64,000 bases of DNA from Crossiella equi. GTDB taxonomy: Bacteria > Actinomycetota > Actinomycetes > Mycobacteriales > Pseudonocardiaceae. The DNA is taken from the NCBI RefSeq assembly GCF_017876755.1, contig NZ_JAGIOO010000001.1, forward strand, positions 7,735,786 through 7,799,785, given 5' to 3'. The notes below the pieces were generated by a model. That model did not search any database, was not told where the DNA came from, and saw only the letters and a program-made list of their open reading frames with translations. This document shows, one piece after another, positions 9,311 through 17,470 of the stretch (positions within the stretch are counted from its first letter, which is position 1; each line of letters begins with the position of its first letter). The translations under genes were made by a program, and so were the position numbers.

Positions 9311-11254
9311 GTGATCACCAGAGTGCTGGTCGCCAACCGGGGCGAGATCGCCCGCCGGGTCTTCCGCACCTGCCGCGACCGCGGCATCGGCACGGTCGCG
9401 GTGTTCTCCGACGCCGACGCGGACTCCCCGCACGTGCGCGAGGCCGACCACGCGGTGCGGCTGCCCGGGGTGAGCCCGGCGCAGACCTACCTGCGCGCCG
9501 ATCTGGTCGTGGCGGCCGCGCTGGCCGCCGGTGCGGACGCGGTGCACCCCGGGTACGGCTTCCTGTCCGAGAACGCCGCCTTCGCGCGTGCGGTCACCGA
9601 GGCCGGGCTGACCTGGATCGGGCCGCCGCCGGAGGCCATCGAGGCCATGGGCGCCAAGGTCGAGGCCAAGAAGCTGATGGCCGACGCCGGGGTGCCGGTG
9701 CTGCCCGAGCTGACCCCCGAGCAGGTCCGCGCGGACCAGTTCCCGTTGCTGGTCAAGGCCTCGGCCGGTGGTGGCGGGCGCGGCATGCGGATCGTGCGCA
9801 CCGCCGAGGAGCTCGAGTCCGCCGTGCGCGCGGCCAGTGCCGAGGCGGCCAGCGCCTTCGGCGACGGCACCGTCTTCTGCGAGCCGTACCTGGAACGCGG
9901 GCGGCACGTGGAGATCCAGGTCCTGGCCGACGCGCACGGCACCGTGTGGGCGCTGGGGGAGCGGGACTGCTCGGTGCAGCGCCGCTACCAGAAGGTCGTG
10001 GAGGAGTCGCCGTCCCCGGCGGTGGACGAGCCGCTGCGCCGGGCCATGTCCGACGCGGCGGTCGCGGCGGCCAAGGCCATCGGCTACCGCGGCGCGGGCA
10101 CGGTGGAGTTCATGCTGGCGGCCAACGGCGAGTTCTACTTCCTGGAGACCAACACCCGGCTCCAGGTCGAGCACCCGGTCACCGAGGCCGTGTACGGCGT
10201 GGACCTGGTCGGCTGGCAGCTGGCCGTCGCCGAGGGCGCGGCCCTGCCGCAGGCCCCGGCCCCGCGCGGGCACGCCATCGAGGTGCGCCTGTACGCCGAG
10301 GACCCGGCGGAGGACTGGCGGCCCGGCAGCGGCCCGCTGCACGAGTTCACACTGTCCGGGGTGGACACCGAGTTCGGCCAGAACGGCGCCGAGCGCGGCC
10401 TGCGCCTGGACGCGGGTGTGGTGGCGGGCTCGGTGGTCAGCACCCACTACGACCCGATGCTGGCCAAGGTGATCGCCTGGGCGCCGACCCGTGCCGAAGC
10501 CGCCCGCCGCCTGGCGACCGCGCTCGCCGGGGCGCGCCTGCACGGTCCGGCCACCAACCGCGACCTGCTGGTGCGGGTGCTGCGCGACCCGGACTTCCTG
10601 GCCGGGCGGGTGGACACGGGCTTCCTCGCCACGCACGAGGTCACCGCCCCGCTCGCCGACGAACGGGCGGTCCGCCTCGCCGCGCTGGCCGCCGCCCTGG
10701 CCGAGGCCGCCGCCAACCGGGCCACCGCGCCCGTGCAGCGCGGTATTCCCGGCGGGTTCCGCAACCTGCCGTCGGCGGGCCAGGTCAAGTCCTACGACAG
10801 TCCACTGGGGACGGTCGAGGCCCGCTACCGGTCCACCCGGGACGGGTTCCTCGCCGAGGACGTGACCGTGGTGTCCGCTGAGCCCGGCGCGGTGGTGCTC
10901 GAGGTGGACGGCATCCGCCGTAGCCTGACCGTCTCCCGGTACGGCGACGCGGTGTTCGTGGACTCGCCCGCCGGTCCGGTCACGCTGCGGCGGCTGCCCC
11001 GGTTCACCGAGCCCGGAGCCGCGCACGCCGAGGGCTCGCTGCTCGCGCCGATGCCCGGCACGGTGGCCTCGGTGGCCGCCGAGGCCGGCCAGACCGTCAC
11101 CGCCGGGCAGGAGCTGCTCGTGCTGGAAGCCATGAAGATGCAGCACCCGGTGCGCTCGCCCGCCGACGGCGTGCTCACCGAACTGTCCGTGGCAGCGGGT
11201 GCCCAGGTCGAGGCCGGGGCCGTGCTCGCCGTCATCACACCGCAGGAGGGGTAG
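9311..11254 (+). CDS. Acyl-CoA carboxylase, biotin carboxylase plus biotin carrier (alpha) subunit
   Basis: A 647-residue two-domain protein. The N-terminal part (about 1-450) is biotin carboxylase, opening ITRVLVANRGEIARRVFRTC, with the ATP-grasp glycine loop KASAGGGGRGMRIV and the signature FLETNTRLQVEHPVTE. The C-terminal part is the biotin carrier with the attachment motif EAMKMQHP, where Lys609 would be biotinylated. It uses ATP and bicarbonate to charge biotin for the partner subunit just upstream. Start GTG 9311 follows the previous stop by 11 bp. Confidence 0.93.
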   Translation: MITRVLVANRGEIARRVFRTCRDRGIGTVAVFSDADADSPHVREADHAVRLPGVSPAQTYLRADLVVAAALAAGADAVHPGYGFLSENAAFARAVTEAGLTWIGPPPEAIEAMGAKVEAKKLMADAGVPVLPELTPEQVRADQFPLLVKASAGGGGRGMRIVRTAEELESAVRAASAEAASAFGDGTVFCEPYLERGRHVEIQVLADAHGTVWALGERDCSVQRRYQKVVEESPSPAVDEPLRRAMSDAAVAAAKAIGYRGAGTVEFMLAANGEFYFLETNTRLQVEHPVTEAVYGVDLVGWQLAVAEGAALPQAPAPRGHAIEVRLYAEDPAEDWRPGSGPLHEFTLSGVDTEFGQNGAERGLRLDAGVVAGSVVSTHYDPMLAKVIAWAPTRAEAARRLATALAGARLHGPATNRDLLVRVLRDPDFLAGRVDTGFLATHEVTAPLADERAVRLAALAAALAEAAANRATAPVQRGIPGGFRNLPSAGQVKSYDSPLGTVEARYRSTRDGFLAEDVTVVSAEPGAVVLEVDGIRRSLTVSRYGDAVFVDSPAGPVTLRRLPRFTEPGAAHAEGSLLAPMPGTVASVAAEAGQTVTAGQELLVLEAMKMQHPVRSPADGVLTELSVAAGAQVEAGAVLAVITPQEG

Positions 11255-12408
11255 TGGATTTCCGCGAGACCGACGAGCAGCGCGCGCTGCGGGCCTCGGT
11301 GGCCGCGCTGGCCGCCAAGTACGGCCACGGCTACTGGGTCGAGAAGGCCAAGGCGGGGGAGAAGACCCACGAGCTGTGGCGGGAGGCCGGGCAGCTCGGC
11401 TACCTCGGCGTCGCCGTGCCGGAGGAGTACGGCGGGGGCGGGCAGGGCATCACCGAGCTGGCCATCGTGTGCGAGGAGCTGGCCGCCGGTGGCTGCCCGC
11501 TGCTGCTGCTCGTGGTCTCGCCCGCGATCGCGGCCACCGTCATCGCCAAGTCCGGTACGGCCGAGCAGAAGAAGAACTGGCTGCCCGGGTTCGCCGACGG
11601 GTCGCTGAAGATGTCCTTCGCCATCACCGAACCCGACGCCGGGTCCAACTCGCACCGCATCATCACCACCGCCCGCGCCGACGGTGACGGCTGGCGCCTC
11701 TCCGGCGGCAAGTACTACATCTCCGGGGTGGACGAAAGCGACTACACCCTCGTGGTCGCCCGCCTGGAGGACGCGCGCACCGGCAAGCTGCGGCCCGCGC
11801 TGTTCGTGGTGCCCACCGACGCGCCCGGCTTCACCTACCAGCGCATCCCGATGGAGATCACCTCGCCGGAGCACCAGTTCACGCTGTTCTTCGACGACGT
11901 GAAGCTGCCCGCCGAGGCCCTGGTCGGCGGGGAGGACGCCGGGCTGGCCGCGCTGTTCGCCGGGCTCAACCCGGAGCGGATCACGGTGGCCGCCTACGGT
12001 GTCGGCATCGGCCGGTACGCCCTGGCCAAGGCCTCGGAGTACGCCCGCACCCGCAAGGTGTGGGACAGCCCGATCGGTTCGCACCAGGGCATCGCGCACC
12101 CGCTGGCCAAGGCGCACATCGAGGTCGAGCTGGCCCGCCTGGCCACCCAGCGCGCCGCGTGGGCCTACGACCAGGACGACCCGAGCGCCGCCGAGGCCGC
12201 CAACATCGCCAAGTACTCCTCCGCCGAGGCCGCGATCGCCGCGGTGGACGCCGCGGTGCAGACCCACGGCGGCAACGGCATGTCCACCGAGTACGGGGTG
12301 GGGACCCTGTACGGCGCCGCCAGGGTGGGCCGCATCGCTCCGGTCAGCCGAGAGATGATCCTCAACTTCGTAGCCCAACACACCCTGGATTTGGGGAAGT
12401 CTTACTGA
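11254..12408 (+). CDS. Acyl-CoA dehydrogenase, second copy
   Basis: A 384-residue acyl-CoA dehydrogenase beginning at a GTG that shares one base with the carboxylase stop codon. FAD-binding motif FAITEPDAGSNSHR and C-terminal motif QTHGGNGMSTEYGVGTLY are present. It is clearly not a recent duplicate of the dehydrogenase at 6556. The usual YEGT segment reads IAPVSREM, so the position of the catalytic base is uncertain. It probably acts on a second intermediate of the same degradation pathway. Confidence 0.88.
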   Translation: MDFRETDEQRALRASVAALAAKYGHGYWVEKAKAGEKTHELWREAGQLGYLGVAVPEEYGGGGQGITELAIVCEELAAGGCPLLLLVVSPAIAATVIAKSGTAEQKKNWLPGFADGSLKMSFAITEPDAGSNSHRIITTARADGDGWRLSGGKYYISGVDESDYTLVVARLEDARTGKLRPALFVVPTDAPGFTYQRIPMEITSPEHQFTLFFDDVKLPAEALVGGEDAGLAALFAGLNPERITVAAYGVGIGRYALAKASEYARTRKVWDSPIGSHQGIAHPLAKAHIEVELARLATQRAAWAYDQDDPSAAEAANIAKYSSAEAAIAAVDAAVQTHGGNGMSTEYGVGTLYGAARVGRIAPVSREMILNFVAQHTLDLGKSY

Positions 12409-12454
12409 CACGGTAGTACCTCTGCCCGGCACCGCAGCCACCCCGGAGGTCTCG

Positions 12455-14014
12455 ATGATCCATCGCAGCCCGTTCCCCGATGTCGAGCTCCCGGAGCTGC
12501 CGATCCACGAGTACGTGCTGGGCCAGGCGCTGGAGCGGGGGGACCAGGTCGCGCTGGTCGACGCGAGCAAGCCCGACGGCACGCGGGTCACCTACGCGCA
12601 GCTGCACGCGGCGGTGGACCGGCTGGCCGCCGGGCTGGCCCAGGCGGGGCTGGGCAAGGGCGACGTGCTGGCCTTGTTCAGCCCCAACACCGTGGCCTAC
12701 CCGGTGGTGTTCTTCGCCGCGATCAAGGTCGGCGCGATCGTCACCACGGTCAACGCCCTGTACACCGAGGCCGAGCTGGCCAGCCAGCTCCAGGACTCGG
12801 GGGCGAAGTTCCTGGTGACGATCTCGCCGTTCCTGGACCGCGCGGTGCCCGCGGCCGCCACCTCGGGCATCGACGCCGACCGCGTGCTGGTCTGCGACAC
12901 CGCCGAGGGCCACCGGTCCGTCCTGGAGCTGATGGCCACCGACGGCCCGGTGCCCGAGGTCGAGATCGACGTGCACGAGGACGTGGCGGTGATGCCCTAC
13001 TCCTCGGGCACCACCGGCAAGGCCAAGGGCGTGATGCTGACCCACTTCAACATCGTGGCCAACCTGGAGCAGTCGGTGGGCTCGCAGCCGACCGGCCCGG
13101 ACGACCGGATCATGGCGATCCTGCCGATGTTCCACATCTACGGCATGACGGTCCTGGTCATGCACTCCCTGCGGTCGGGCAGCACGGTGGTGGTGCTGCC
13201 GAGGTTCGAGCTGGAGCAGTTCCTGGCCGCGATCCAGGAGCACAAGGTCACCAAGGTCCCGGTGGCCCCACCGATCGTGGTGGCCTTGGCCAAGCACCCC
13301 CTGGTCGACAAGTACGACCTCTCCTCGGTCAGGGCGGTGCTGTCCGCGGCGGCCCCCCTGGACGCGGAGCTGAGCCACCTGTGCGCGACCCGCCTGAACG
13401 CGCGGGTCTCCCAGGGCTACGGCATGACCGAGCTGTCCCCCTGCTGCCACGTGGTCCCGGACAGCGACGAGAACCCGCCGGACGGCACGGTCGGCAAACT
13501 CATCGCCAACACCGAGGCCCGCCTGGTCGACCCGGCCACCGGCGAGGACGCCCCGACCGGCGAGCTCTGGATCCGGGGCCCCCAGGTCATGAAGGGCTAC
13601 TTCGCGCGGGGCGCGGACACGGCCAGCATGATCGACGAGGACGGCTGGCTGCACACCGGCGACATCGCCCGGGTCGACGAGGACGGCAACTACTTCGTCG
13701 TGGACCGCCTCAAGGAGCTCATCAAGTACAAGGGCTACCAGGTCCCCCCGGCCGAGCTGGAGGCGATCCTGTTGGCCGACCCGCGAATCGCGGACGCCGC
13801 GGTGATCGGGGTGGTGGACGAGGAGGGCGAGGAGGTGCCCAAGGCCTTCGTCGTGCCCGCCGCCGGGCAGGAGCTGTCCGAGGACGACGTGAAGACGTAC
13901 GTGGCGGAGAAGGTCGCGCCGTACAAGAAGGTCCGGGTGGTCGAGTTCATCGACGCCGTGCCGAGGGCGCTGTCCGGCAAGATCCTGCGACGCGAACTCC
14001 GCGCTCGGGGGTAG
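12455..14014 (+). CDS. Acyl-CoA ligase (4-coumarate/fatty-acid-CoA ligase type)
   Basis: A 519-residue adenylate-forming enzyme. The phosphate loop YSSGTTGKAKGVMLTH lies near residues 182-197, followed by QGYGMTELSP, WLHTGDIARVDEDGN and the C-terminal catalytic lysine region PRALSGKILRREL. It would activate the acid substrate with ATP and CoA, feeding the dehydrogenase and carboxylase steps encoded upstream. There is a 46-bp gap after the second dehydrogenase, with CCCCGGAGG as ribosome site. It is the last gene of the operon before repeat element A. Confidence 0.9.
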   Translation: MIHRSPFPDVELPELPIHEYVLGQALERGDQVALVDASKPDGTRVTYAQLHAAVDRLAAGLAQAGLGKGDVLALFSPNTVAYPVVFFAAIKVGAIVTTVNALYTEAELASQLQDSGAKFLVTISPFLDRAVPAAATSGIDADRVLVCDTAEGHRSVLELMATDGPVPEVEIDVHEDVAVMPYSSGTTGKAKGVMLTHFNIVANLEQSVGSQPTGPDDRIMAILPMFHIYGMTVLVMHSLRSGSTVVVLPRFELEQFLAAIQEHKVTKVPVAPPIVVALAKHPLVDKYDLSSVRAVLSAAAPLDAELSHLCATRLNARVSQGYGMTELSPCCHVVPDSDENPPDGTVGKLIANTEARLVDPATGEDAPTGELWIRGPQVMKGYFARGADTASMIDEDGWLHTGDIARVDEDGNYFVVDRLKELIKYKGYQVPPAELEAILLADPRIADAAVIGVVDEEGEEVPKAFVVPAAGQELSEDDVKTYVAEKVAPYKKVRVVEFIDAVPRALSGKILRRELRARG

Positions 14015-14206
14015 TCGGGGGTCCGGTGTGGACGGAGGCGGGTGCCGGGGATCCGGTGCGCGCCTCCGGTGTTTCGGGTGGTCCGGGACCTTTCGCCCCA
14101 GGCCTGCCAGAGGGTTTTCGCCGTGGGGGCTCCCTGTCGAGCGGCCGCTCCCGGACAGCTGGCTTTCGAGCGGCCTTACCTGGCGCACTCGACGGTTCGT
14201 GCGGCC

Positions 14207-14266
14207 AGACCAGGCAACCCCACGCCTCGGACGGCCTGACCAGGCAACCCCACGCCTCGTGCGGCC
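14207..14266 (-). repeat. Two reverse ~30-bp units of element A
   Basis: Two adjacent 30-bp units in reverse orientation to the array at 14655. They share CCAGGCAACCCCACGCCTCG and differ at few positions. Confidence 0.8.
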
Positions 14267-14272
14267 TCACTA

Positions 14273-14396
14273 GGCGTGTTGGCCGGGCCGGTACCTCGTG
14301 TTGGCACGGAGGGGACGGCCCTTCCCCGAGGCCGAAGGCCGCAGGGGCGGCCCTCCCTGGAGGGCCAACACGAGGTACCGGACCGGCCAACACGCC
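14273..14396. repeat. Inverted-repeat hairpin A1 (33-bp arms)
   Basis: Arms 14273-14305 and 14364-14396 match at 32 of 33 positions. Each arm carries the 15-mer GCCAACACGAGGTAC (or its complement) and a second GCCAACACG exactly 22 bp away. The spacer between them is CGGACCG in one arm, which differs from the spacer of hairpins A2 and B. Confidence 0.88.
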
Positions 14397-14522
14397 CGGC
14401 CGGTGGGCGAGACGGCGCAGCCGTGAGCCCGGGGCAACGCCTCCCGGGGTGTACGACTGACCGGGGTGTGCGACTGATGGGTTGCTCCGGGCTTACGGCT
14501 TCGCCGTTTCGCCCCCGGGCCG

Positions 14523-14648
14523 GGCGTGTTGGCCGTGTGGGTACCTCGTGTTGGCCCTGCGTGGAGGCCGCCCCTGCGGCCCTTCGGGCCTGGGGGAACC
14601 GGCCGTCCTCTCCGTGCCAACACGAGGTACCCACACGGCCAACACGCC
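14523..14648. repeat. Inverted-repeat hairpin A2 (perfect 33-bp arms)
   Basis: Arms 14523-14555 and 14616-14648 are perfectly complementary over 33 bp, around a 60-bp centre. The spacer between the 22-bp-phased GCCAACACG cores is CCACACG. The same hairpin, with a 58-bp centre, occurs at 28920-29043. Confidence 0.9.
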
Positions 14649-14654
14649 TAGTGA

Positions 14655-14864
14655 GGCCGCACGAGTCGTGGGGTTTCTTGGTCTGGCCGCACGAGTCGTG
14701 GGGTTTCTTGGTCTGGCCGCGCGAGTTGTGGGGTTCCTGGTTCGGCCGCACGAGTCGTGGGGTTGCCTGGTCTGGTCGCACGAGCAGGCGGGTTTACCGG
14801 TCAGGCCGCGCGAACCCTGAGAGCTACCGGGGCAGGCCGCACGAACCGTCAGGTTGCGAGGTTC
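14655..14864 (+). repeat. Tandem array of seven ~30-bp units
   Basis: Units begin at 14655, 14685, 14715, 14744, 14774, 14804 and 14835. The first two are identical. The consensus begins GGCCGCACGAGTCGTGGGGT and each unit contains the small palindrome CACGAGTCGTG, which decays in the last three units. There are no unique spacers, so this is not a CRISPR array. Confidence 0.85.
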
Positions 14865-14933
14865 GTCCGAGCCGTTCGTGCCCGGGGCAACGCCGTCCGG
14901 ACGGCTCAACACCCACGGCGAAAACTCTCTGGC

Positions 14934-15402
14934 GCCGCCTGTCCCGCTCGACGCCATCGTGCTTGGTGTCCTTCGCCCAAGCCCAGGCCGCCTCAGTCTG
15001 AGCCTCGCTGCCTCTGGTGCGGCCCGACCCGAGCCCGTCCTTGGCCGTAGTCCCTGGCTGTCGTCGCTGGGCGATCGAGTGGTGGTCGAAGTCGATCCGC
15101 TGCCGTCGACATTGATCGATGTGGAGTGGGCCTTGACGGGGTCGTCCATGTTGGTCGAGTTAATGGGTGTCGACGGGGTGCTCCGAGGTAGATCGGTATC
15201 GCAACCCGGGCGGCGTCCGCGAAGTCCTGCGGCACAAGCTTCGTGCTCGTGGCGGCGGGGGTCCATTGTGGACTGTTTGTCTCCTGGTTTCCGGATGCTG
15301 GTCGCCTGAGGCTGTCTCGGGTGGCCGGGTGCCGCTCGGGCTTGTCTGCCGGGGATTGCCCTTGGGTGCCCACGGGCTTGTCGCGGTGTCGGGCAGTGGG
15401 CA
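14934..15402. other. Gene-free stretch between element A and a TetR promoter
   Basis: About 470 bp with visibly lower G+C than the flanking genes and no reading frame of credible codon use on either strand. It contains a variant of the 13-mer palindrome (GTCCATTGTGGAC at 15261-15273). It could be a decayed gene or the remnant of an older insertion. I see no RNA gene. Confidence 0.5.
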
Positions 15403-15431
15403 TTGACCTGGCGTTTCCGGGCGGCTAGCTT
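15403..15431 (+). promoter_or_regulatory. Sigma-70-type promoter for the TetR-amidase-hydrolase genes
   Basis: TTGACC (15403-15408), a 17-bp spacer and TAGCTT (15426-15431), ending 32 bp before the TetR start. The fit to actinomycete housekeeping promoters is good. Confidence 0.6.
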
Positions 15432-15463
15432 TGCGCTGCACGTTGTAGCGAAAAGAGGTTGTG

Positions 15464-16054
15464 ATGGCCGGTCGGCCCCGTGATCCGGAGCTGGAGCAGC
15501 GGTTGCTGGCGGCCGCCTGGGCGTTGCTCGCCAGCAACGGCTACGACGGGTTGACGCTGTCGCAGGTCGCCACTCGGGCCGGGGCGCATCGGACCGATGT
15601 CTACCGGCGGTGGGCCACCAAGGCGCATCTGGTGGCCGAGGCGTTGGCCGTGCACGTGCCGCCCGTGCCCGAGCTGGACACCGGGGCGCTGTACACCGAT
15701 CTTCGTGCGTTCCTCCAGGCGCTGGAGGCCGCCTGGTCCGCGTCCTGGGTGCACGGGCTGGTCGGGCTGATCGCCGATCTTGCCCGGGACGGGGAGGCCG
15801 AGGCCGCGTTCCTGGGGATGGCGCGGGCTCGGGGGCAGCGGTTGGTGGAGGCCGTGCGGCGGGCCGCGGATCGCGGGGAGGTGGCGGAGATGCCTGACTC
15901 GGCTGTGTTGGTCCTGCTCGGCGACCTCCTTGAGGGGCCGCTCATGCATCGTCGGTTGTTCGAGCGGCAGGGGTTCGGGGACGGGGAGCTGGACGCCCTC
16001 GCGCGGGTCGGGTACCGGCAGCTCACCGGGCGGGAGGCGCCGTGCACGAACTGA
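15464..16054 (+). CDS. TetR family transcriptional regulator
   Basis: A 196-residue regulator with the helix-turn-helix at about residues 8-55 (LAAAWALLASNGYDGLTLSQ, then VATRAGAHRTDVYRRW) and a helical C-terminal domain of the TetR_C type. ATG 15464 is chosen over the GTG three bases earlier because AAAAGAGG is well placed for it. Its 3' end overlaps the amidase by 13 bp, so it is co-translated with the gene it probably controls. Confidence 0.87.
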   Translation: MAGRPRDPELEQRLLAAAWALLASNGYDGLTLSQVATRAGAHRTDVYRRWATKAHLVAEALAVHVPPVPELDTGALYTDLRAFLQALEAAWSASWVHGLVGLIADLARDGEAEAAFLGMARARGQRLVEAVRRAADRGEVAEMPDSAVLVLLGDLLEGPLMHRRLFERQGFGDGELDALARVGYRQLTGREAPCTN

Positions 16055-17460
16055 CCGTCGTCCAACAGCTGGCCGCGTTGCGGGGCAAGAGGATCAGCTC
16101 TCGGGAGCTCACCGAGCACTACCTCGCGCGCATCGAGCGGCACGGGCGCGCGCTCGGTGCGTTCATCACCGTCACCGCCGAGCTGGCCCGGCGGGAGGCC
16201 GCGCTCGCCGACCAGCGGATCGCCCGTGGGGAGTGGTCGCCGTTGTGCGGGCTGCCCCTCGGGATCAAGGACCTCTCCGCCACCGCCGGTGTGCGCACCA
16301 CGTTCGGGTCCGCCGCGCTCGCCGAGCACGTGCCCGCCGTGGACGCCTGGACCGTCGGGCTGTTGCGGCGGGCCGGGGGTGTGCTGGTCGGGAAGACCAA
16401 CACCCCGGAGTTCGGGGCCACCTGCTACACCCACAACGACGTGTCCGAGCGTCCCGCCGTCACCCCGTACGGTCTTGGCCGTTACGCCAGTGGTTCCAGC
16501 GGTGGGGCCGCCGCGGCCGTGGCCGGTGGGCTGCTGCCGTTCGGGCACGCCAGTGACGGGGCCGGGTCCATCCGCACACCCGCCTCCACCTGTCACCTGG
16601 TCGGGGTCAAGCCCAGTCGTGGCCTGGTCAGCCCCGCGCCCGCCTCCGCCTTCCTCAGCATGGGCACCGAGGGGCCCATCGCGCGCACGGTCGAGGACGC
16701 CGCGCTGCTGCTGGACGTCATGGCGCGGCCGTGGCCCGGGGACCTGTACGGCTGGCGCCCGGCCACCAGCTTCACCAAGGCCATCCGCCGCCCGGCCGGG
16801 CGCAGGCTCAAGATCGCCGTGTGGACCGACACCGGCCTGGACGGCGTGGCCACCCACCCGGGGTCCGAGCTGGCCGTGCGGCGCGCGGCCGACCTGCTCA
16901 CCCGGCTCGGGCACGAGGTGCGGCCGATCCCGATCCCCGCCCGCTGCGACGCCCCGGTGCGGCAGGCGCTCAAGGACCTGTTCGTCAGCTCCGTGGGCGT
17001 GGTCGCGCCGACCCTCGTCCCGCCCGACCGCCTGCACCTGCTGCGCCCCTACACCCAGCACCTCGTCACGGCCGGGCGGACCATGCCCGCCAGCGGGGTG
17101 GTGGGCACGCAGACCGTGCTCGCCCGCTACGCCAGCACCTTCCTCGCCGGGCTGGACGGGTACGACCTCGCGCTCACCCCGACCACCAACGGCCCGCCCG
17201 TGCCGGTCGGCCACTACTTCGCCCACGGTCCCGAGGGCGAGGCCGAGCTGATGCTCGCCTGGTCCTGCCACACCCCCTGGGTCAACCTCACCGGCCAGCC
17301 CGCGGTGTCCCTGCCGTGCCACCTGGACGAGCAGGGCCTGCCGCACGGGGTGCAGCTCGTCGGCCGCCCGCGCCAGGACGGCGAGCTGCTCGCGGTGGCC
17401 GCCCGGCTGGAGGAGGCCGGGCTGTGGGAGCGGCACCACCCGCCCTGCTGGAACCAGTGA
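16042..17460 (+). CDS. Amidase-signature family hydrolase
   Basis: A 472-residue amidase-signature enzyme. The Ser-cisSer-Lys triad is visible: Lys76 in [10 protein letters not shown], Ser152 in [12 protein letters not shown] and nucleophile Ser176 in [13 protein letters not shown]. The usual GGGS before the nucleophile reads GAGS here. These enzymes hydrolyse amide bonds of small substrates; the specificity cannot be told. The GTG start lies inside the upstream TetR gene. Length is normal for the family. Confidence 0.88.
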   Translation: MHELTVVQQLAALRGKRISSRELTEHYLARIERHGRALGAFITVTAELARREAALADQRIARGEWSPLCGLPLGIKDLSATAGVRTTFGSAALAEHVPAVDAWTVGLLRRAGGVLVGKTNTPEFGATCYTHNDVSERPAVTPYGLGRYASGSSGGAAAAVAGGLLPFGHASDGAGSIRTPASTCHLVGVKPSRGLVSPAPASAFLSMGTEGPIARTVEDAALLLDVMARPWPGDLYGWRPATSFTKAIRRPAGRRLKIAVWTDTGLDGVATHPGSELAVRRAADLLTRLGHEVRPIPIPARCDAPVRQALKDLFVSSVGVVAPTLVPPDRLHLLRPYTQHLVTAGRTMPASGVVGTQTVLARYASTFLAGLDGYDLALTPTTNGPPVPVGHYFAHGPEGEAELMLAWSCHTPWVNLTGQPAVSLPCHLDEQGLPHGVQLVGRPRQDGELLAVAARLEEAGLWERHHPPCWNQ

Positions 17461-17470
17461 GAGGCCAGTC

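Larger units (their letters stand above)
14106..14933. mobile_element. Composite palindromic repeat element A
   Basis: An 828-bp non-coding element bounded by 22-bp terminal inverted repeats (14106-14127 and 14912-14933) that differ at one base; the shared core is GTTTTCGCCGTGGG. From left to right it holds two reverse-oriented ~30-bp units (14207-14266), a hairpin with 33-bp arms (14273-14396), a central imperfect dyad (about 14405-14518, GACGGCGCAGCCGT/ACGGCTTCGCCGT), a second hairpin with perfect 33-bp arms (14523-14648) and seven forward ~30-bp units (14655-14864). It is therefore a large imperfect palindrome. No transposase and no clear target duplication are present. Closely related to element B at 28648-29377. 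Confidence 0.85.

Noticed and set aside
14655-14864. CRISPR array
   Set aside because: Repeats are directly adjacent with no unique spacers, they vary in length, and there are no cas genes in the window.
14106-14933. Classical insertion sequence
   Set aside because: Terminal inverted repeats are present, but there is no transposase frame and no target-site duplication.
14276-15001. Open frames across repeat element A (and 28649-29357 in element B)
   Set aside because: They consist of the repeat translated. Units of 29, 30, 31 and 32 bp shift the frame, no ribosome site is present, and both strands are equally open.
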